Below, piece after piece: positions 1-8,819 of a stretch of 64,000 bases of DNA; the first letter of the stretch is position 1, and the number at the start of each line of letters is the position of its first letter. Where the stretch lies: the NCBI GenBank assembly GCA_934617425.1, contig CAKTUD010000005.1, positions 77,717-141,716 on the forward strand. Direction: 5' to 3'. The DNA is from an uncultured Eggerthellaceae bacterium. Lineage in GTDB: Bacteria > Actinomycetota > Coriobacteriia > Coriobacteriales > Eggerthellaceae. A program made the position numbers and the translations under genes. Below the pieces are notes generated by a model. It was not told the DNA's origin and did not search any database. It worked only from the letters and a program-made list of their open reading frames with translations.

Positions 1-258
1 ACCCCAGCCAACCACTCCACCGGAAAGACTACCGTCGGATTGCTTTTCAAGCGAAACCTGCGCACCCAGTTTCTGAACAGCGGCAATCGATGCACGAACA
101 TCGCTCGAGTCGAGAACGCCCAACAAGCGCGACGAACCTTCGGCCATAGCCGAAAACAAAACAGCGCGATGCGAGATGCTCTTGTCACCAGGAACGCTGC
201 ACGAACCCAAAAGCGGCCCCGCCAGAGGGCTTATGTGTGTCACTTCGTCATTCGACAT
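1..258 (-). CDS. aroA: 5-enolpyruvylshikimate-3-phosphate synthase, N-terminal part (runs off the left edge)
   Basis: Start of the gene for EPSP synthase, which joins shikimate 3-phosphate and phosphoenolpyruvate in the chorismate pathway. Only the first 86 codons are in the window. Residues about 19-37 read PGDKSISHRAVLFSAMAEG, the family's N-terminal substrate-binding signature. The ATG at 258 lies within the 3' end of tyrA (11-base overlap) and has AAAGGAG seven bases upstream inside tyrA, so the two aromatic-pathway genes are probably translationally coupled. The product call is firm although the protein is incomplete here. Confidence 0.93.
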   Translation of the reverse strand, partial: MSNDEVTHISPLAGPLLGSCSVPGDKSISHRAVLFSAMAEGSSRLLGVLDSSDVRASIAAVQKLGAQVSLEKQSDGSLSGGVVGWG

Positions 259-1423
259 GAGTATGCTCCTTTGGTGAAAGCGGACTAAACGACACCGAGA
301 ATCCGGCGTTTATCAACTCGAGCGAGAGCTTGCCGATATCGCCTTCGTCGGTAAGCAACATGTTCAGCACAGCGCTGTTTTCCGTCAAGTGGTCGATCTC
401 GATCGATTGAATGTTGCATCCCATATTGCTGGCAATCGTGGTTACCTCGGCAACAACGCCATTGCGCTGCGAAATGGGGATGCGCACCTCTATCAAGCGT
501 TCGGATGAGGGCACCCATGCCGCAGGCAGCGAGCGACGTGCCTCGGCCGCCTGGCCAAGCAATCGCTCCATGCCGGCGCGATCTCCTCCACGCAAAGCCT
601 CTGCAAACGACTGCAGAATCGAGCACATGCCGTCGATGCCGGAAAGCACTTCGTTTGCGTTGTCGAATTCGATGCCCGTCCATAAGTCGGCGGAGCCCGC
701 CGCAATGCGCGTCGTGTCCTTGAAGCCTCCTGCCGCAAGGCGCATGATGTTCTTCTGCTCGTCAGCGGCATTATCCGCAAGCGTCACCAGCGACGATGCC
801 ACCAGGTGCGGAACATGGCTCACCACCGCAACCGCGCGATCATGCTGCTCGCGTGGAATCGAGATCATGCGCGCGCCAAGGCCGGTAACGAACTCGTGCA
901 GATGTTGTATGTCGTCACCGTCGGTCCGCTCGTTGGGACACAAGATCCAATATGCACCCTGGAACATGTCGGCACGACACCCATCGATGCCGTTTTTCTC
1001 AGACCCGCACATCGGATGTCCGGGAACATAGCGCGAAGGATCGGAGAGCGACTCGTTCGCGATGCCGCAAATGCGCGTCTTCGTAGAAGCGGTGTCGGTA
1101 ATAAGCCCCGCATAGCCCCATTGCTCAAGCCGCTCGAAATAGTACCCCGCAACGTCAACAGGCGTTGCGATCATCACGAGATCGCAACCACCGATGACGA
1201 AAGCACGCAGCGCATCATCATCGGGCTTCACAGCGAAATCGACCATGCCCTTTTCAAGCGCGATCTCGAGAGTGCGCTCGTCGGTATCGACACCGAAGAT
1301 GCGCACATCAGGCCACACGGCACGCAAAGCGCTTGCACATGATGAGCCGATAAGACCCAGGCCCACTATCGCTACACGCGAGAACGGACATGTTTTGCTT
1401 GCATTCTCTTCCGATAAACTCAT
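248..1423 (-). CDS. tyrA: Prephenate dehydrogenase with C-terminal ACT domain
   Basis: Oxidative decarboxylation of prephenate (or arogenate) toward tyrosine, NAD(P)-dependent and cytosolic. The 391-residue protein opens with a Rossmann fold (GLGLIGS at 21-27). It carries the TDTASTK and PGHPMCGSEKNGI motifs typical of TyrA; the histidine in HPM is the usual active-site residue. It ends with an ACT domain from about residue 315, the expected site of tyrosine feedback. The ATG at 1423 has AGAGG upstream. A nested inverted repeat lies just 5' of the gene (1438-1485). It overlaps aroA, so this is an aromatic amino acid pair. Confidence 0.93.
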   Translation of the reverse strand: MSLSEENASKTCPFSRVAIVGLGLIGSSCASALRAVWPDVRIFGVDTDERTLEIALEKGMVDFAVKPDDDALRAFVIGGCDLVMIATPVDVAGYYFERLEQWGYAGLITDTASTKTRICGIANESLSDPSRYVPGHPMCGSEKNGIDGCRADMFQGAYWILCPNERTDGDDIQHLHEFVTGLGARMISIPREQHDRAVAVVSHVPHLVASSLVTLADNAADEQKNIMRLAAGGFKDTTRIAAGSADLWTGIEFDNANEVLSGIDGMCSILQSFAEALRGGDRAGMERLLGQAAEARRSLPAAWVPSSERLIEVRIPISQRNGVVAEVTTIASNMGCNIQSIEIDHLTENSAVLNMLLTDEGDIGKLSLELINAGFSVSFSPLSPKEHTHVE

Positions 1424-1437
1424 TTGGAGAACCTCTC

Positions 1438-1485
1438 ATGCTAGGGCGCCTTCGCTTTGCTTCGGCGCTTCGATCATTCTAGCAT
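1438..1485 (-). other. Nested inverted repeat in the tyrA leader
   Basis: ATGCTAG at 1438-1444 pairs with CTAGCAT at 1479-1485, and inside it GGCGC pairs across a short loop. The structure sits between the rluB-like stop and the tyrA ribosome-binding site. No T-tract follows on the minus strand, so it is not a standard terminator. It may be a leader hairpin or chance. Confidence 0.3.
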
Positions 1486-1502
1486 CGAGCAGCGAGGATC
1501 CG

Positions 1503-2411
1503 TTACTCGATGGCGGCTCTGAGGGCAGCAACCTCGGAATCATCGAGAACGCGCCATTTCCCACGCCCAAGATCTCCCAAGCCGATCGGCCCGAACATAT
1601 CACGGTGAAGCGCCACAACAGGATGGCCGATAGCCGCGAACATGCGCTTCACCTGGTGGTATCGCCCTTCGCGAATACTGATTCGCACATACGAGCGCGC
1701 CCGGGAGCGCTCTTTAATGATCTCAGCGTATACGCGCGAGCCGCCACGAGCGACCTGCGAGGGCATCACCAGCACATGCGCAGCATGCGCTGCTTCATCG
1801 CCCTGTAAAATAGCAACCTCGGCAGGCTGCGTAGGGCCATCATCGAGATCGATTCCGTAACGCAGCTGGTCGAGTTCTTTCTCCGTCGGCTTCCCTTCGA
1901 CGCAAGCGATGTAGACCTTCTTCACATGATGGCGCGGATGCAAAAGCCCGTTGCCTAGATCGCCATCAGTCGAGAAAAGAAGAACGCCCGTCGTATCGGT
2001 ATCCAAACGTCCGATTGGAAAAAGCCCTGGATATCGGCTTATGGGCGCCAAATCGGCAACACAAGGGCGCTCGAGCTGATCATGCATGGTGGTTATCACG
2101 CCCGCAGGCTTGTGAAGCACGAGCGTGATGCTCCCATCGCTGAGATGTATCTCCATGCCATCAACCGCAACAACGTCGACAAGCGGATCAACCTTGCTAC
2201 CGAGTTCGGTTACCACCCGCCCGTTCACGGTAACACGACCCGCAGTCATAAGATTCTCGGAACCACGACGCGACGCAGCTCCCGCACGCGCCAAAAACTT
2301 TTGCAAGCGCATGGGAACGATGCGCTCGCCATTTTGCGAAACTTCAGGAGAGTCCTGGCTTCCCGCCGCTTTTCCTACTGTTTGAGTATCTTCGATTTTC
2401 GCCATGCTCAC
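1503..2411 (-). CDS. rluB: RsuA/RluB-family rRNA pseudouridine synthase
   Basis: Predicted to isomerise a uridine in rRNA, most likely 23S as in RluB. After a variable N-terminal stretch of about 33 residues there is an S4 RNA-binding domain beginning MRLQKFLARAG. The catalytic domain follows with the motif GRLDTDTTG, whose aspartate is the catalytic residue, and HHVKKVY. The GTG at 2411 overlaps the scpB stop (GTGA); an ATG two codons later at 2405 is an equally good start. The scpA-scpB-rluB order is a common bacterial cluster, which supports RluB over RsuA. Confidence 0.88.
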   Translation of the reverse strand: MSMAKIEDTQTVGKAAGSQDSPEVSQNGERIVPMRLQKFLARAGAASRRGSENLMTAGRVTVNGRVVTELGSKVDPLVDVVAVDGMEIHLSDGSITLVLHKPAGVITTMHDQLERPCVADLAPISRYPGLFPIGRLDTDTTGVLLFSTDGDLGNGLLHPRHHVKKVYIACVEGKPTEKELDQLRYGIDLDDGPTQPAEVAILQGDEAAHAAHVLVMPSQVARGGSRVYAEIIKERSRARSYVRISIREGRYHQVKRMFAAIGHPVVALHRDMFGPIGLGDLGRGKWRVLDDSEVAALRAAIE

Positions 2412-3121
2412 TCGTTGTCCGTATCGAAAACCAAGCTGTCGAAATCAATCTTCTCCACCACGCCGAAAGGAGAAGGCACCTCGAGCGCCGCCTCTTCGTC
2501 ATCGACGGCAGTCGGAGCGCTTTCGTCCCCAGTCTCGTTGGCGGCAGCCGTTGCACCCAAACGCTCGCGAATCAGCCGCGCCGTATTCTCGTCGGGAGCG
2601 AAATCATCGAGCTCCGGCAAATCCTTCGGCGAGCTCAAGCCGAATTTCTCAAGAAACGCCGTCGTCGTTGCATAAAGCGTCGGGTTACCCGGCGCATCGG
2701 AGTTCCCCGCTTCGCGAACAAGGCCACGATCAACCAAAGTAGAGACGACGCTATCGGAATTAACGCCGCGAATAGCAGCGATCTGGGCGCGCGTCATCGG
2801 CTGCCCGTAGGCGATGATGGCGAGCACCTCCAAAGCAGCCTGCGACATTTTGCGCGTGTCCCACGAAAGCACGTATTTCTCTAGCAGCTTGTCGTAATCG
2901 GGATGCGTGTACAAACGCCACCCACCTGCGATCTCGACAAGACGGATCCCCGCCCCGGCGCCATCCAAACGTTCGCGAAGCGCTTCGAGGCCCGCCAAAG
3001 CACAAGCGGGATCGCATTCGAGCATCTCAGCCAAAGTAATGGTGTTGACAGGTTCACTAGACACGAACAGCAGCGCCTCGATCGCACTTGGCAGCTGATC
3101 TTTTTCCAACCCCTCGAACAT
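2408..3121 (-). CDS. scpB: Segregation and condensation protein B
   Basis: ScpB is the kleisin-binding subunit of the SMC-ScpAB condensin that compacts and segregates the chromosome. The 237-residue protein has the two winged-helix domains of the family. The hallmark stretch TLAEMLECD is in the first domain and ALEVLAIIAYGQPMTRAQI in the second. The C-terminal 60 residues are acidic and probably disordered. ATG at 3121 with GAAGGGAT upstream. It lies 15 bases after scpA and overlaps rluB by four bases, indicating one operon. Confidence 0.93.
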   Translation of the reverse strand: MFEGLEKDQLPSAIEALLFVSSEPVNTITLAEMLECDPACALAGLEALRERLDGAGAGIRLVEIAGGWRLYTHPDYDKLLEKYVLSWDTRKMSQAALEVLAIIAYGQPMTRAQIAAIRGVNSDSVVSTLVDRGLVREAGNSDAPGNPTLYATTTAFLEKFGLSSPKDLPELDDFAPDENTARLIRERLGATAAANETGDESAPTAVDDEEAALEVPSPFGVVEKIDFDSLVFDTDNE

Positions 3122-3136
3122 CTTATCCCTTCAAAA

Positions 3137-3931
3137 TCAAGCTTCCGCGCCAACGGAAGTCAAAGCGTCGTCGCCGGTAAGGTCGAGCTCTCCCGACCCT
3201 TCGATATAGTCGATCAAGATATCGCCGAAAGCCTCGTCCTGCCTAAGATGCACCATTTGGCGCTTATATAGCTCAAGCAACGCCAAGAAGGAAACCACCA
3301 CGATAGGCGTCGGCGTATCGTCGGCTACAAGCTCCGAGAAACGCAGGTGCTTCTTCGTTTCGAGCTTCTTATGCAGCGCACGGACATGCACTTCCACAGG
3401 AATTGGTTTTTGTGCGATATGATCGGACTCCAAAAGAACAATATCGCGTCGGGCGAAGGCTCCCGCAGCCAAAAAGGCCAGGCTTTCGAGCGAAACACCA
3501 CGCAAAAAGTCGGGCATCATCTTGGAGTAACGCTCGGGCGGGCCGAACGTGCGCGCATGCATGCGCGCTTGCATCTGCGCACAGGATGCAAGCATGTTCG
3601 CAGCGTTTTTGTACTTCTTGTAATCGATCAGCTTCGCTATAAGCATGTCGCGAGCTTCGTTTGGCGTGAGCTCGGCTATCTCCTCGTCAGTCTCATCACG
3701 CTCGACGGGGATAAGGCTCTGCGCCTTGATCTCGAGCAAAGTCGAAGCCACCAAAAGGAAATCGCTGGCGACATCGAGGTCGAGAGCATTCATTTTCGCA
3801 ATTTCTTCGAGATATTGATTCACTATCTCGTTGACCGAGATGGCGCCGATATCCACACGCTGCCTGCTTACCAAATACAGCAACAAGTCGAAAGGGCCCT
3901 CGAAGCTTTCCGTTCTTACGCGATACGACAT
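3137..3931 (-). CDS. scpA: Segregation and condensation protein A (kleisin)
   Basis: ScpA bridges the SMC heads and binds ScpB. The N-terminus (YRVRTESFEGPFDLLLYLV) is diagnostic of the kleisin family, and the C-terminal winged helix ends in SFLALLELYKRQMVHLRQ. I prefer the ATG at 3931, which has a G-run 8 bases upstream. A GTG at 3937 overlaps the stop of the upstream protease gene. The protein is 264 residues, normal for the family. It sits directly upstream of scpB. Confidence 0.93.
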   Translation of the reverse strand: MSYRVRTESFEGPFDLLLYLVSRQRVDIGAISVNEIVNQYLEEIAKMNALDLDVASDFLLVASTLLEIKAQSLIPVERDETDEEIAELTPNEARDMLIAKLIDYKKYKNAANMLASCAQMQARMHARTFGPPERYSKMMPDFLRGVSLESLAFLAAGAFARRDIVLLESDHIAQKPIPVEVHVRALHKKLETKKHLRFSELVADDTPTPIVVVSFLALLELYKRQMVHLRQDEAFGDILIDYIEGSGELDLTGDDALTSVGAEA

Positions 3932-3936
3932 AGGCA

Positions 3937-4623
3937 CTACCCCATGTACGGAAACAAAAGCCCGTAAACATTGCCCGCGGTAATGTTTAAATACCAGCTA
4001 AACGGATCGACGTGCAGAAATTGCGGCAAAAGGATAACCACGATCATGAAAACCGGAAATGCATATTGCTGCACCTTGTAATACTGGGGCAGGTACTTTT
4101 CGGGCAAAAAGAATGCGAAAATCGACGAACCGTCGAGCGGCGGTATGGGAAGAAGATTGAAAAACATCAGATACAAATTGATGAGCGCGAACAGCGGCAA
4201 AAAGCACAGAAAGAAATAGCGGAATATCTCGCTTGCGTATATCCATTGAACAACCGGTGCGAAGCTGAACAGCAGCCATCCGACAAGCGCCGCGAAAAGC
4301 GCCATGAGCAAATTGGCCAAGGGGCCCGCGAGGCCCACGATCAAATCCCCTTTGCGGGGGTCTTTGAAATATCGCGGGTTATAAGGAACCGGCTTCGCAT
4401 AACCGAAAACAGGCATGTTCATAGCCATCAAAACGAGAGGAAGGATAACCGTGCCAAAGGGATCGATATGACGCAAGGGGTTAAAGGACAAGCGCCCCGC
4501 CCCTTTTGCCGTTTGATCGCCTAATTTATAAGCCGCAAAAGCATGGCTCGCCTCATGCACCACGATGGCGGGAACAAAGCTCAATACCGAGCAAATCAGG
4601 TATGCGAGGTATGATGCAGACAT
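3937..4623 (-). CDS. Site-2-protease-like M50 zinc metallopeptidase, integral membrane
   Basis: A compact 228-residue membrane protein of the M50B site-2-protease group. The zinc-binding motif HEASH lies in the first transmembrane segment, and a second metal ligand is expected in the LPIPPLDG segment. About five hydrophobic helices are visible. The ATG at 4623 has GGGAGAG just upstream. A longer reading back to 4698 would translate through the secY terminator hairpin, so the shorter start is chosen. The stop overlaps the scpA start region, a frequent pairing in Gram-positive bacteria. Substrate unknown. Confidence 0.88.
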   Translation of the reverse strand: MSASYLAYLICSVLSFVPAIVVHEASHAFAAYKLGDQTAKGAGRLSFNPLRHIDPFGTVILPLVLMAMNMPVFGYAKPVPYNPRYFKDPRKGDLIVGLAGPLANLLMALFAALVGWLLFSFAPVVQWIYASEIFRYFFLCFLPLFALINLYLMFFNLLPIPPLDGSSIFAFFLPEKYLPQYYKVQQYAFPVFMIVVILLPQFLHVDPFSWYLNITAGNVYGLLFPYMG

Positions 4624-4652
4624 ATCTCTCCCAAAATCGAATATACGCAAAC

Positions 4653-4677
4653 GGCCTGGTACAAACTGCACCAGGCC
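4653..4677 (-). terminator. Hairpin after secY, weak intrinsic terminator
   Basis: GGCCTGGT (4653-4660) pairs with ACCAGGCC (4670-4677), an 8-bp stem with a 9-base loop just beyond the secY stop. The following T-tract is poor (GTTTGCG), so termination may be partial and allow read-through into the M50-scpAB-rluB-tyrA-aroA run. Confidence 0.55.
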
Positions 4678-4702
4678 GCCAAAATCATCACAAGACAAGA
4701 CC

Positions 4703-5989
4703 TTATTTGAAGAAGCCTTCGTAATTATGCATCTTCAATTGGCTTTCAACCTTAGTCATAGTGTCAAGCGCAACGCCGATCATGATAAGGATCGACGTGC
4801 CGCCAAACGCCTGAATCAGCTGATTGCCCGTAAAGAAGAACAAAATCGACGGTACGACAGCAATCAAGGCAATGAATATACCACCCGGAAGAGTAACGCG
4901 ACGAAGCACGTTGTGGATATACTCGACCGTAGCCTTGCCCGGACGAATGCCAGGGATAAAGCCACCTTGCTTCTGCAGATTCTCAGCCGTCTGCTGCGGA
5001 TCGAAAACCATCGACGTATAGAAATACGCGAAGAAGACGATCAGAACAGCGGTGAGGATCCAGTTAACCCAACCGGTGGAAATAGCATTTGCCACCACAG
5101 TGAGCCATTCGACGTTGAACAACGCCGCAAGCTGAGCCGGGAAATAAATCAGGCAGCTTGCGAAGATAATCGGAATAACGCCAGCGGCATTCACCTTGAA
5201 GGGGATGTAAGTAGACTGGCCACCCATCATCTTACGGCCCTGAACGCGCTTAGCGTAGTTAACAGGGATACGACGCTGAGCACGCTCGAAGAAGATGATC
5301 AACGGGATGCAGACCAAGACCACGACGACGATGAGAACCGTGAGCGCGATGCCCATGCCCTGATTGTCCATCGAGGTGATAGACGAATACAAAGCTGCAG
5401 GAACGCGAGAGACAATGCTCACGAAGATAATCAAGGACATGCCATTGCCGACGCCGCGCTGGGTGATGAGCTCGCCCATCCACATGATAAGAGCTGTGCC
5501 GGCAACCAAAGTGAACACCACGACGATGCAGGTAAGCGCATAAGGGACTTGATCGCTGAAGTGCACACCGTAAGCATCCGACTGGAAAAGAAGCAAATAG
5601 CCGATAGCATTAATCAAGCCCAGACCAAGCGTAAGCCAACGAGTAACCTGGGTGATCTTGCGACGCCCCGACTCGCCTTCACGCGCCCATCGACCAACCG
5701 CCGGGATAACGCCCTGCATCAGCTGCATGATGATCGATGCAGTGATGTAGGGCATGATTCCAAGCGAGAACACCGAGAAATTCGACAATGCGCCACCAGT
5801 GAAAAGGTCGAGCATCGTCATGGAAACCTGGTTGCTCGAAGCCATGAACGCATCGGCCAGAGCACGGAACGGGATTCCCGGAACAGGCAGGTACGCGCCA
5901 ACGCGATAAAGCGCCAAGATACCGAGCGTGAAGAGAATCTTCTTACGCAGCTCGGGCACTTTGAATGCGTCAACAAATGCACTTAGCAA
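4703..5989 (-). CDS. secY: Preprotein translocase channel subunit SecY
   Basis: SecY is the ten-helix channel for secretion and membrane insertion. The 428-residue protein has the conserved start AFKVPELRKKILFTL, the plug/lateral-gate stretch LFTGGALSNFSVFSLGIMPY and the cytoplasmic loop ERAQRRIPVNYAKR that docks the ribosome and SecA. The likely start is the TTG at 5989, overlapping the rplO stop (TTGCTAA), so the two genes are probably coupled. It closes the spc gene order. The usual actinobacterial followers adk, map and infA are absent here; a hairpin and the M50 protease gene come next. Confidence 0.96.
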   Translation of the reverse strand: MLSAFVDAFKVPELRKKILFTLGILALYRVGAYLPVPGIPFRALADAFMASSNQVSMTMLDLFTGGALSNFSVFSLGIMPYITASIIMQLMQGVIPAVGRWAREGESGRRKITQVTRWLTLGLGLINAIGYLLLFQSDAYGVHFSDQVPYALTCIVVVFTLVAGTALIMWMGELITQRGVGNGMSLIIFVSIVSRVPAALYSSITSMDNQGMGIALTVLIVVVVLVCIPLIIFFERAQRRIPVNYAKRVQGRKMMGGQSTYIPFKVNAAGVIPIIFASCLIYFPAQLAALFNVEWLTVVANAISTGWVNWILTAVLIVFFAYFYTSMVFDPQQTAENLQKQGGFIPGIRPGKATVEYIHNVLRRVTLPGGIFIALIAVVPSILFFFTGNQLIQAFGGTSILIMIGVALDTMTKVESQLKMHNYEGFFK

Positions 5990-6432
5990 GGCTGTTCAAC
6001 CTTTCCGCCGACAGCTTCGATCTTGGCCTGAGCCGTAGCAGAGACCTTGTCAACCTTAACGGTGAGAGCCTTGGTCAAATCGCCATCGCCGAGAACCTTA
6101 ACCAAAGCATCCTCATGCTTGATGATGCCCTTTGCCTTCAGGCTTGCGCCGTCGACGACCTCGCCAGCCTCGAATTTCTCTTCCAGACGGCCAACATTGA
6201 CAGGCAGATACTCAATACGGTTGAAGTTCTTGAAGCCGGGGAGCTTGGGGAGACGACGAGCAAGCGGCGTCTGACCACCCTCGAAGCCCGCCTTCTTGCC
6301 GCCACCGGAGCGCGACTTCTGACCGTTCATACCACGGCCAGCGGTCTTGCCCTGGCCTGCTGCGTGGCCGCGACCAACGCGCTTGCGGTTTTTACGGGAG
6401 CCCTCTGCGGGCTGCAGATCCTTCAATTCCAT
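5983..6432 (-). CDS. rplO: 50S ribosomal protein L15
   Basis: L15 of the large subunit, 149 residues. The N-terminus MELKDLQPAEGSRKNRKRVG and the glycine/arginine-rich region GRGMNGQKSRSGGG are diagnostic. The ATG at 6432 has AAAAGGAG upstream. Its stop overlaps the secY TTG start. Confidence 0.97.
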   Translation of the reverse strand: MELKDLQPAEGSRKNRKRVGRGHAAGQGKTAGRGMNGQKSRSGGGKKAGFEGGQTPLARRLPKLPGFKNFNRIEYLPVNVGRLEEKFEAGEVVDGASLKAKGIIKHEDALVKVLGDGDLTKALTVKVDKVSATAQAKIEAVGGKVEQPC

Positions 6433-6537
6433 ATGTGAAACTCCTTTTTCACGCTTGCGGATGGCAAGCCATCCGTGCTGGCAGCTCGCCGCCAGCCAAC
6501 TTCCAATGCGCCGCTAAATGCGACAAGACAGAATAAT

Positions 6538-6567
6538 AGCATGAACGGCCCGAAGACCGTTCATGCT
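6538..6567 (-). other. 11-bp perfect inverted repeat between rpmD and rplO
   Basis: AGCATGAACGG (6538-6548) and CCGTTCATGCT (6557-6567) form an 11-bp stem with an 8-base loop. On the minus strand it is followed by the loosely T-rich TATTATTCTGTCTTG. It could be a weak internal terminator or an mRNA-processing or stabilising hairpin within the spc transcript. Confidence 0.6.
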
Positions 6568-6588
6568 TATTACCTAAAAAGGATGACT

Positions 6589-6783
6589 CTATTTAATCTC
6601 TTCAACTTCAACAAGATGCTTGATTTTGAAGAGCATGCCGCGAACAGATTCGTTATCAACCTGCTCGACAGTCTTGCCGATATGGCCAAGACCGAGAGCC
6701 TTCAGCGTTTTACCCTGATCGGCCTTACGACCAATAGCGCTTTTAACCTGCGTGACACGCAGAGTCTTCTTTGCGTCAGACAT
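6589..6783 (-). CDS. rpmD: 50S ribosomal protein L30
   Basis: L30, 64 residues, with the family pattern LRVTQVKSAIGRKADQGKTLKALGL and HTVEQ-like GKTVEQVDN. The ATG at 6783 overlaps the rpsE stop by one base. An inverted repeat separates it from rplO. Confidence 0.95.
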   Translation of the reverse strand: MSDAKKTLRVTQVKSAIGRKADQGKTLKALGLGHIGKTVEQVDNESVRGMLFKIKHLVEVEEIK

Positions 6784-7328
6784 TACTTGGTCTCCTTTCG
6801 ACCGAAGATCTGGTCGACGGTAACGCCGCGACGAGCAGCAACCTCTTCGGCGGTCTGCATTTCGCGAAGACCCTCGGCGGTTGCCTTGACAACGTTGAGC
6901 GCGTTGTTGGTGCCCAGCTCCTTGGTGATGACATCGGTGACACCGGCAAGCTCGAGCACTGCACGAACAGCGCTGCCTGCCATAACGCCGGTACCAGGAA
7001 GAGCCGGCTTGATCAGAACACGACCAGCACCGAACTCGCCGATGATGTCGTGAGGAACGGTCTTGGAGCCCTCGACATCCTTGGACTCGACCAGAGGAAC
7101 ACTGAACATGTTCTTCTTGGCATCCTCGACACCCTTCTGGATTGCGTTGGGAACCTCTTTGGACTTGCCCATGCCCACACCCACGCGACCATTGCCGTCA
7201 CCGACAACGACCAATGCGGAGAGAGCCATGCGACGACCGCCCTTGACTACCTTCGAAACGCGGCTAATGGAAACAACGCGTTCCTGGAGCTCAGGTACTC
7301 CTGCTTCTTCATGTTGTTTACGAGGCAT
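6783..7328 (-). CDS. rpsE: 30S ribosomal protein S5
   Basis: S5, 181 residues, involved in decoding fidelity and mRNA unwinding at the entry site. The N-terminal double-stranded RNA-binding fold reads RVVSISRVSKVVKGGRRM and GDGNGRVGVGMGKSKEVP. The C-terminal domain has the GTGVMAGSAVRAVLELAG stretch. Position between rplR and rpmD is canonical. Confidence 0.97.
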   Translation of the reverse strand: MPRKQHEEAGVPELQERVVSISRVSKVVKGGRRMALSALVVVGDGNGRVGVGMGKSKEVPNAIQKGVEDAKKNMFSVPLVESKDVEGSKTVPHDIIGEFGAGRVLIKPALPGTGVMAGSAVRAVLELAGVTDVITKELGTNNALNVVKATAEGLREMQTAEEVAARRGVTVDQIFGRKETK

Positions 7329-7342
7329 ATCTTAAGCTCCTT

Positions 7343-7714
7343 CTAGAATTTCAAGCCTGCTTCGCGGGCGCCCTCGGCAACTGCCTTGACGCGACCGTGA
7401 TACAGGTTGCCGCCGCGGTCGAAAACAACCTCGGAAATACCGGCTTCGATGGCCTTCTTACCGATGATCTCGCCCAGGGCAGCAGCGCCCTCGACGGTGC
7501 CGCCCTTCTTGCCGGTAGCCTTGAACTCGGCACCGAGCGTAGAAGCGCCGCAAATGGTGGTATGAGCAACGTCGTCGATTACCTGAGCGTAAACGTTGTT
7601 GTTGCTACGGGTGACGCAAAGACGGGGGCGTGCTGCGGTGCCGGAAATCTTGCCGCGAACGCGACGATGGCGACGAGCAAGACCGCTTTGCCTTTTCTTC
7701 AAATTAGCGTTCAT
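7343..7714 (-). CDS. rplR: 50S ribosomal protein L18
   Basis: L18, a 5S rRNA-binding protein, 123 residues. Diagnostic segments are RRHRRVRGKISGTAARPRL near the start and the C-terminal DRGGNLYHGRVKAVAEGAR. It sits 14 bases upstream of rpsE in the canonical spc order. Confidence 0.97.
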   Translation of the reverse strand: MNANLKKRQSGLARRHRRVRGKISGTAARPRLCVTRSNNNVYAQVIDDVAHTTICGASTLGAEFKATGKKGGTVEGAAALGEIIGKKAIEAGISEVVFDRGGNLYHGRVKAVAEGAREAGLKF

Positions 7715-7753
7715 TGAACTAATCCCTTCAATCTCTCAATCCGTAAAGCGGGA

Positions 7754-8296
7754 CTACTCGCCCTTAGCAGCCTTGCCAAGCTTGCGACGGACATACTCGC
7801 CCTCGTAGCGAATACCCTTGCCCTTGTAAGGCTCGGGCTTGCGCCACTTGCGGATATCCGCAGCTACCTGGCCAACCTGCTCTTTGCTCGGACCAGAGAC
7901 AACGATTTCGGTCTGGCTGGGAACCTCGAACTTGATGTTCTCAGGAGCCTTGACGATAACCGGATGGGAGAAGCCAAGCTGAAGCTCAAGGTCTGAACCC
8001 TTAAGCGCAGCACGATAGCCAACGCCGACAAGCACGAGCTTCTTGGAGAAGCCCTTCTCGCAACCCTCGATCATGTTGTGGATAAGGGTGCGAACCAAGC
8101 CGTGATAGCACTTGGCATCATGGCTGTCGTCGGGACGCTCGACCGTGATGGTGTCGCCCTCTTGCTTGATGATCATGATCGAAGGGAACGTGCGTACAAG
8201 CTCGCCCTTGGGGCCCTTAACGTCAACCGTGGTGCCGTCGATCTTAACCTCGACGTTAGCAGGAACGGTGATGGGCTGTTTGCCGATACGAGACAT
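7754..8296 (-). CDS. rplF: 50S ribosomal protein L6
   Basis: L6, 180 residues, near the GTPase-associated centre of the large subunit. It has the starting motif MSRIGKQPITVP and the C-terminal signature EPYKGKGIRYEGEYVRRK. Position between rpsH and rplR is canonical. Confidence 0.97.
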   Translation of the reverse strand: MSRIGKQPITVPANVEVKIDGTTVDVKGPKGELVRTFPSIMIIKQEGDTITVERPDDSHDAKCYHGLVRTLIHNMIEGCEKGFSKKLVLVGVGYRAALKGSDLELQLGFSHPVIVKAPENIKFEVPSQTEIVVSGPSKEQVGQVAADIRKWRKPEPYKGKGIRYEGEYVRRKLGKAAKGE

Positions 8297-8314
8297 ACTA
8301 AACCTCTTCCTTTC

Positions 8315-8713
8315 CTACCAGATATAAGCGATGACCTCGCCGCCGATACCCTTTTTGCGGGCATCGCGGTCAGCCATAACGCCTTGGCTCGTCGAGATGA
8401 TTGCAGTACCCAAGCCACCGAGAACGCGGGGCAGATCTTCCTTGCCAGCAAAAATACGCAAGCCGGGCTTAGAGACGCGCTTGATGCCACGGATGGTCTT
8501 GGCTTTCTTGTCGCCGTATTTCAAGGTTATCTCAAGCGTGGCACGCGGCTCGCCTGCAACAACCTCATAAGACTTGATGTAGCCCTCTTCTTGCATGATG
8601 CGAGCTACCTCGACAAGTTTCTTGCTCGACGGCATGGATACCGTCTCCTTGCCAGCAGAATTGGCATTACGCACACGCGTAAGCATATCTGCAATGGGGT
8701 CGGTCAATGTCAT
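8315..8713 (-). CDS. rpsH: 30S ribosomal protein S8
   Basis: S8, 132 residues, a central-domain 16S rRNA binder and, in E. coli, the repressor of the spc operon. It opens TDPIADMLTRVRNA and has the C-terminal signature ISTSQGVMADRDARK. The ATG at 8713 has AAGGAG upstream. Confidence 0.97.
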   Translation of the reverse strand: MTLTDPIADMLTRVRNANSAGKETVSMPSSKKLVEVARIMQEEGYIKSYEVVAGEPRATLEITLKYGDKKAKTIRGIKRVSKPGLRIFAGKEDLPRVLGGLGTAIISTSQGVMADRDARKKGIGGEVIAYIW

Positions 8714-8819
8714 TTCTTTTCTCCTTTAGTCCTTGATGAACCACATCGCTCGGTTCGCGAAAGCCCTTAACCTTCACGCCTAAGCAAGGGCACACCCTCA
8801 AACGTGTTAAAAGTCCGTC

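Noticed and set aside
4565..5986. A 473-codon plus-strand frame opposite secY
   Set aside because: Its composition (D, H, N, R rich) is that of a reverse-strand reading of membrane helices; secY is certain.
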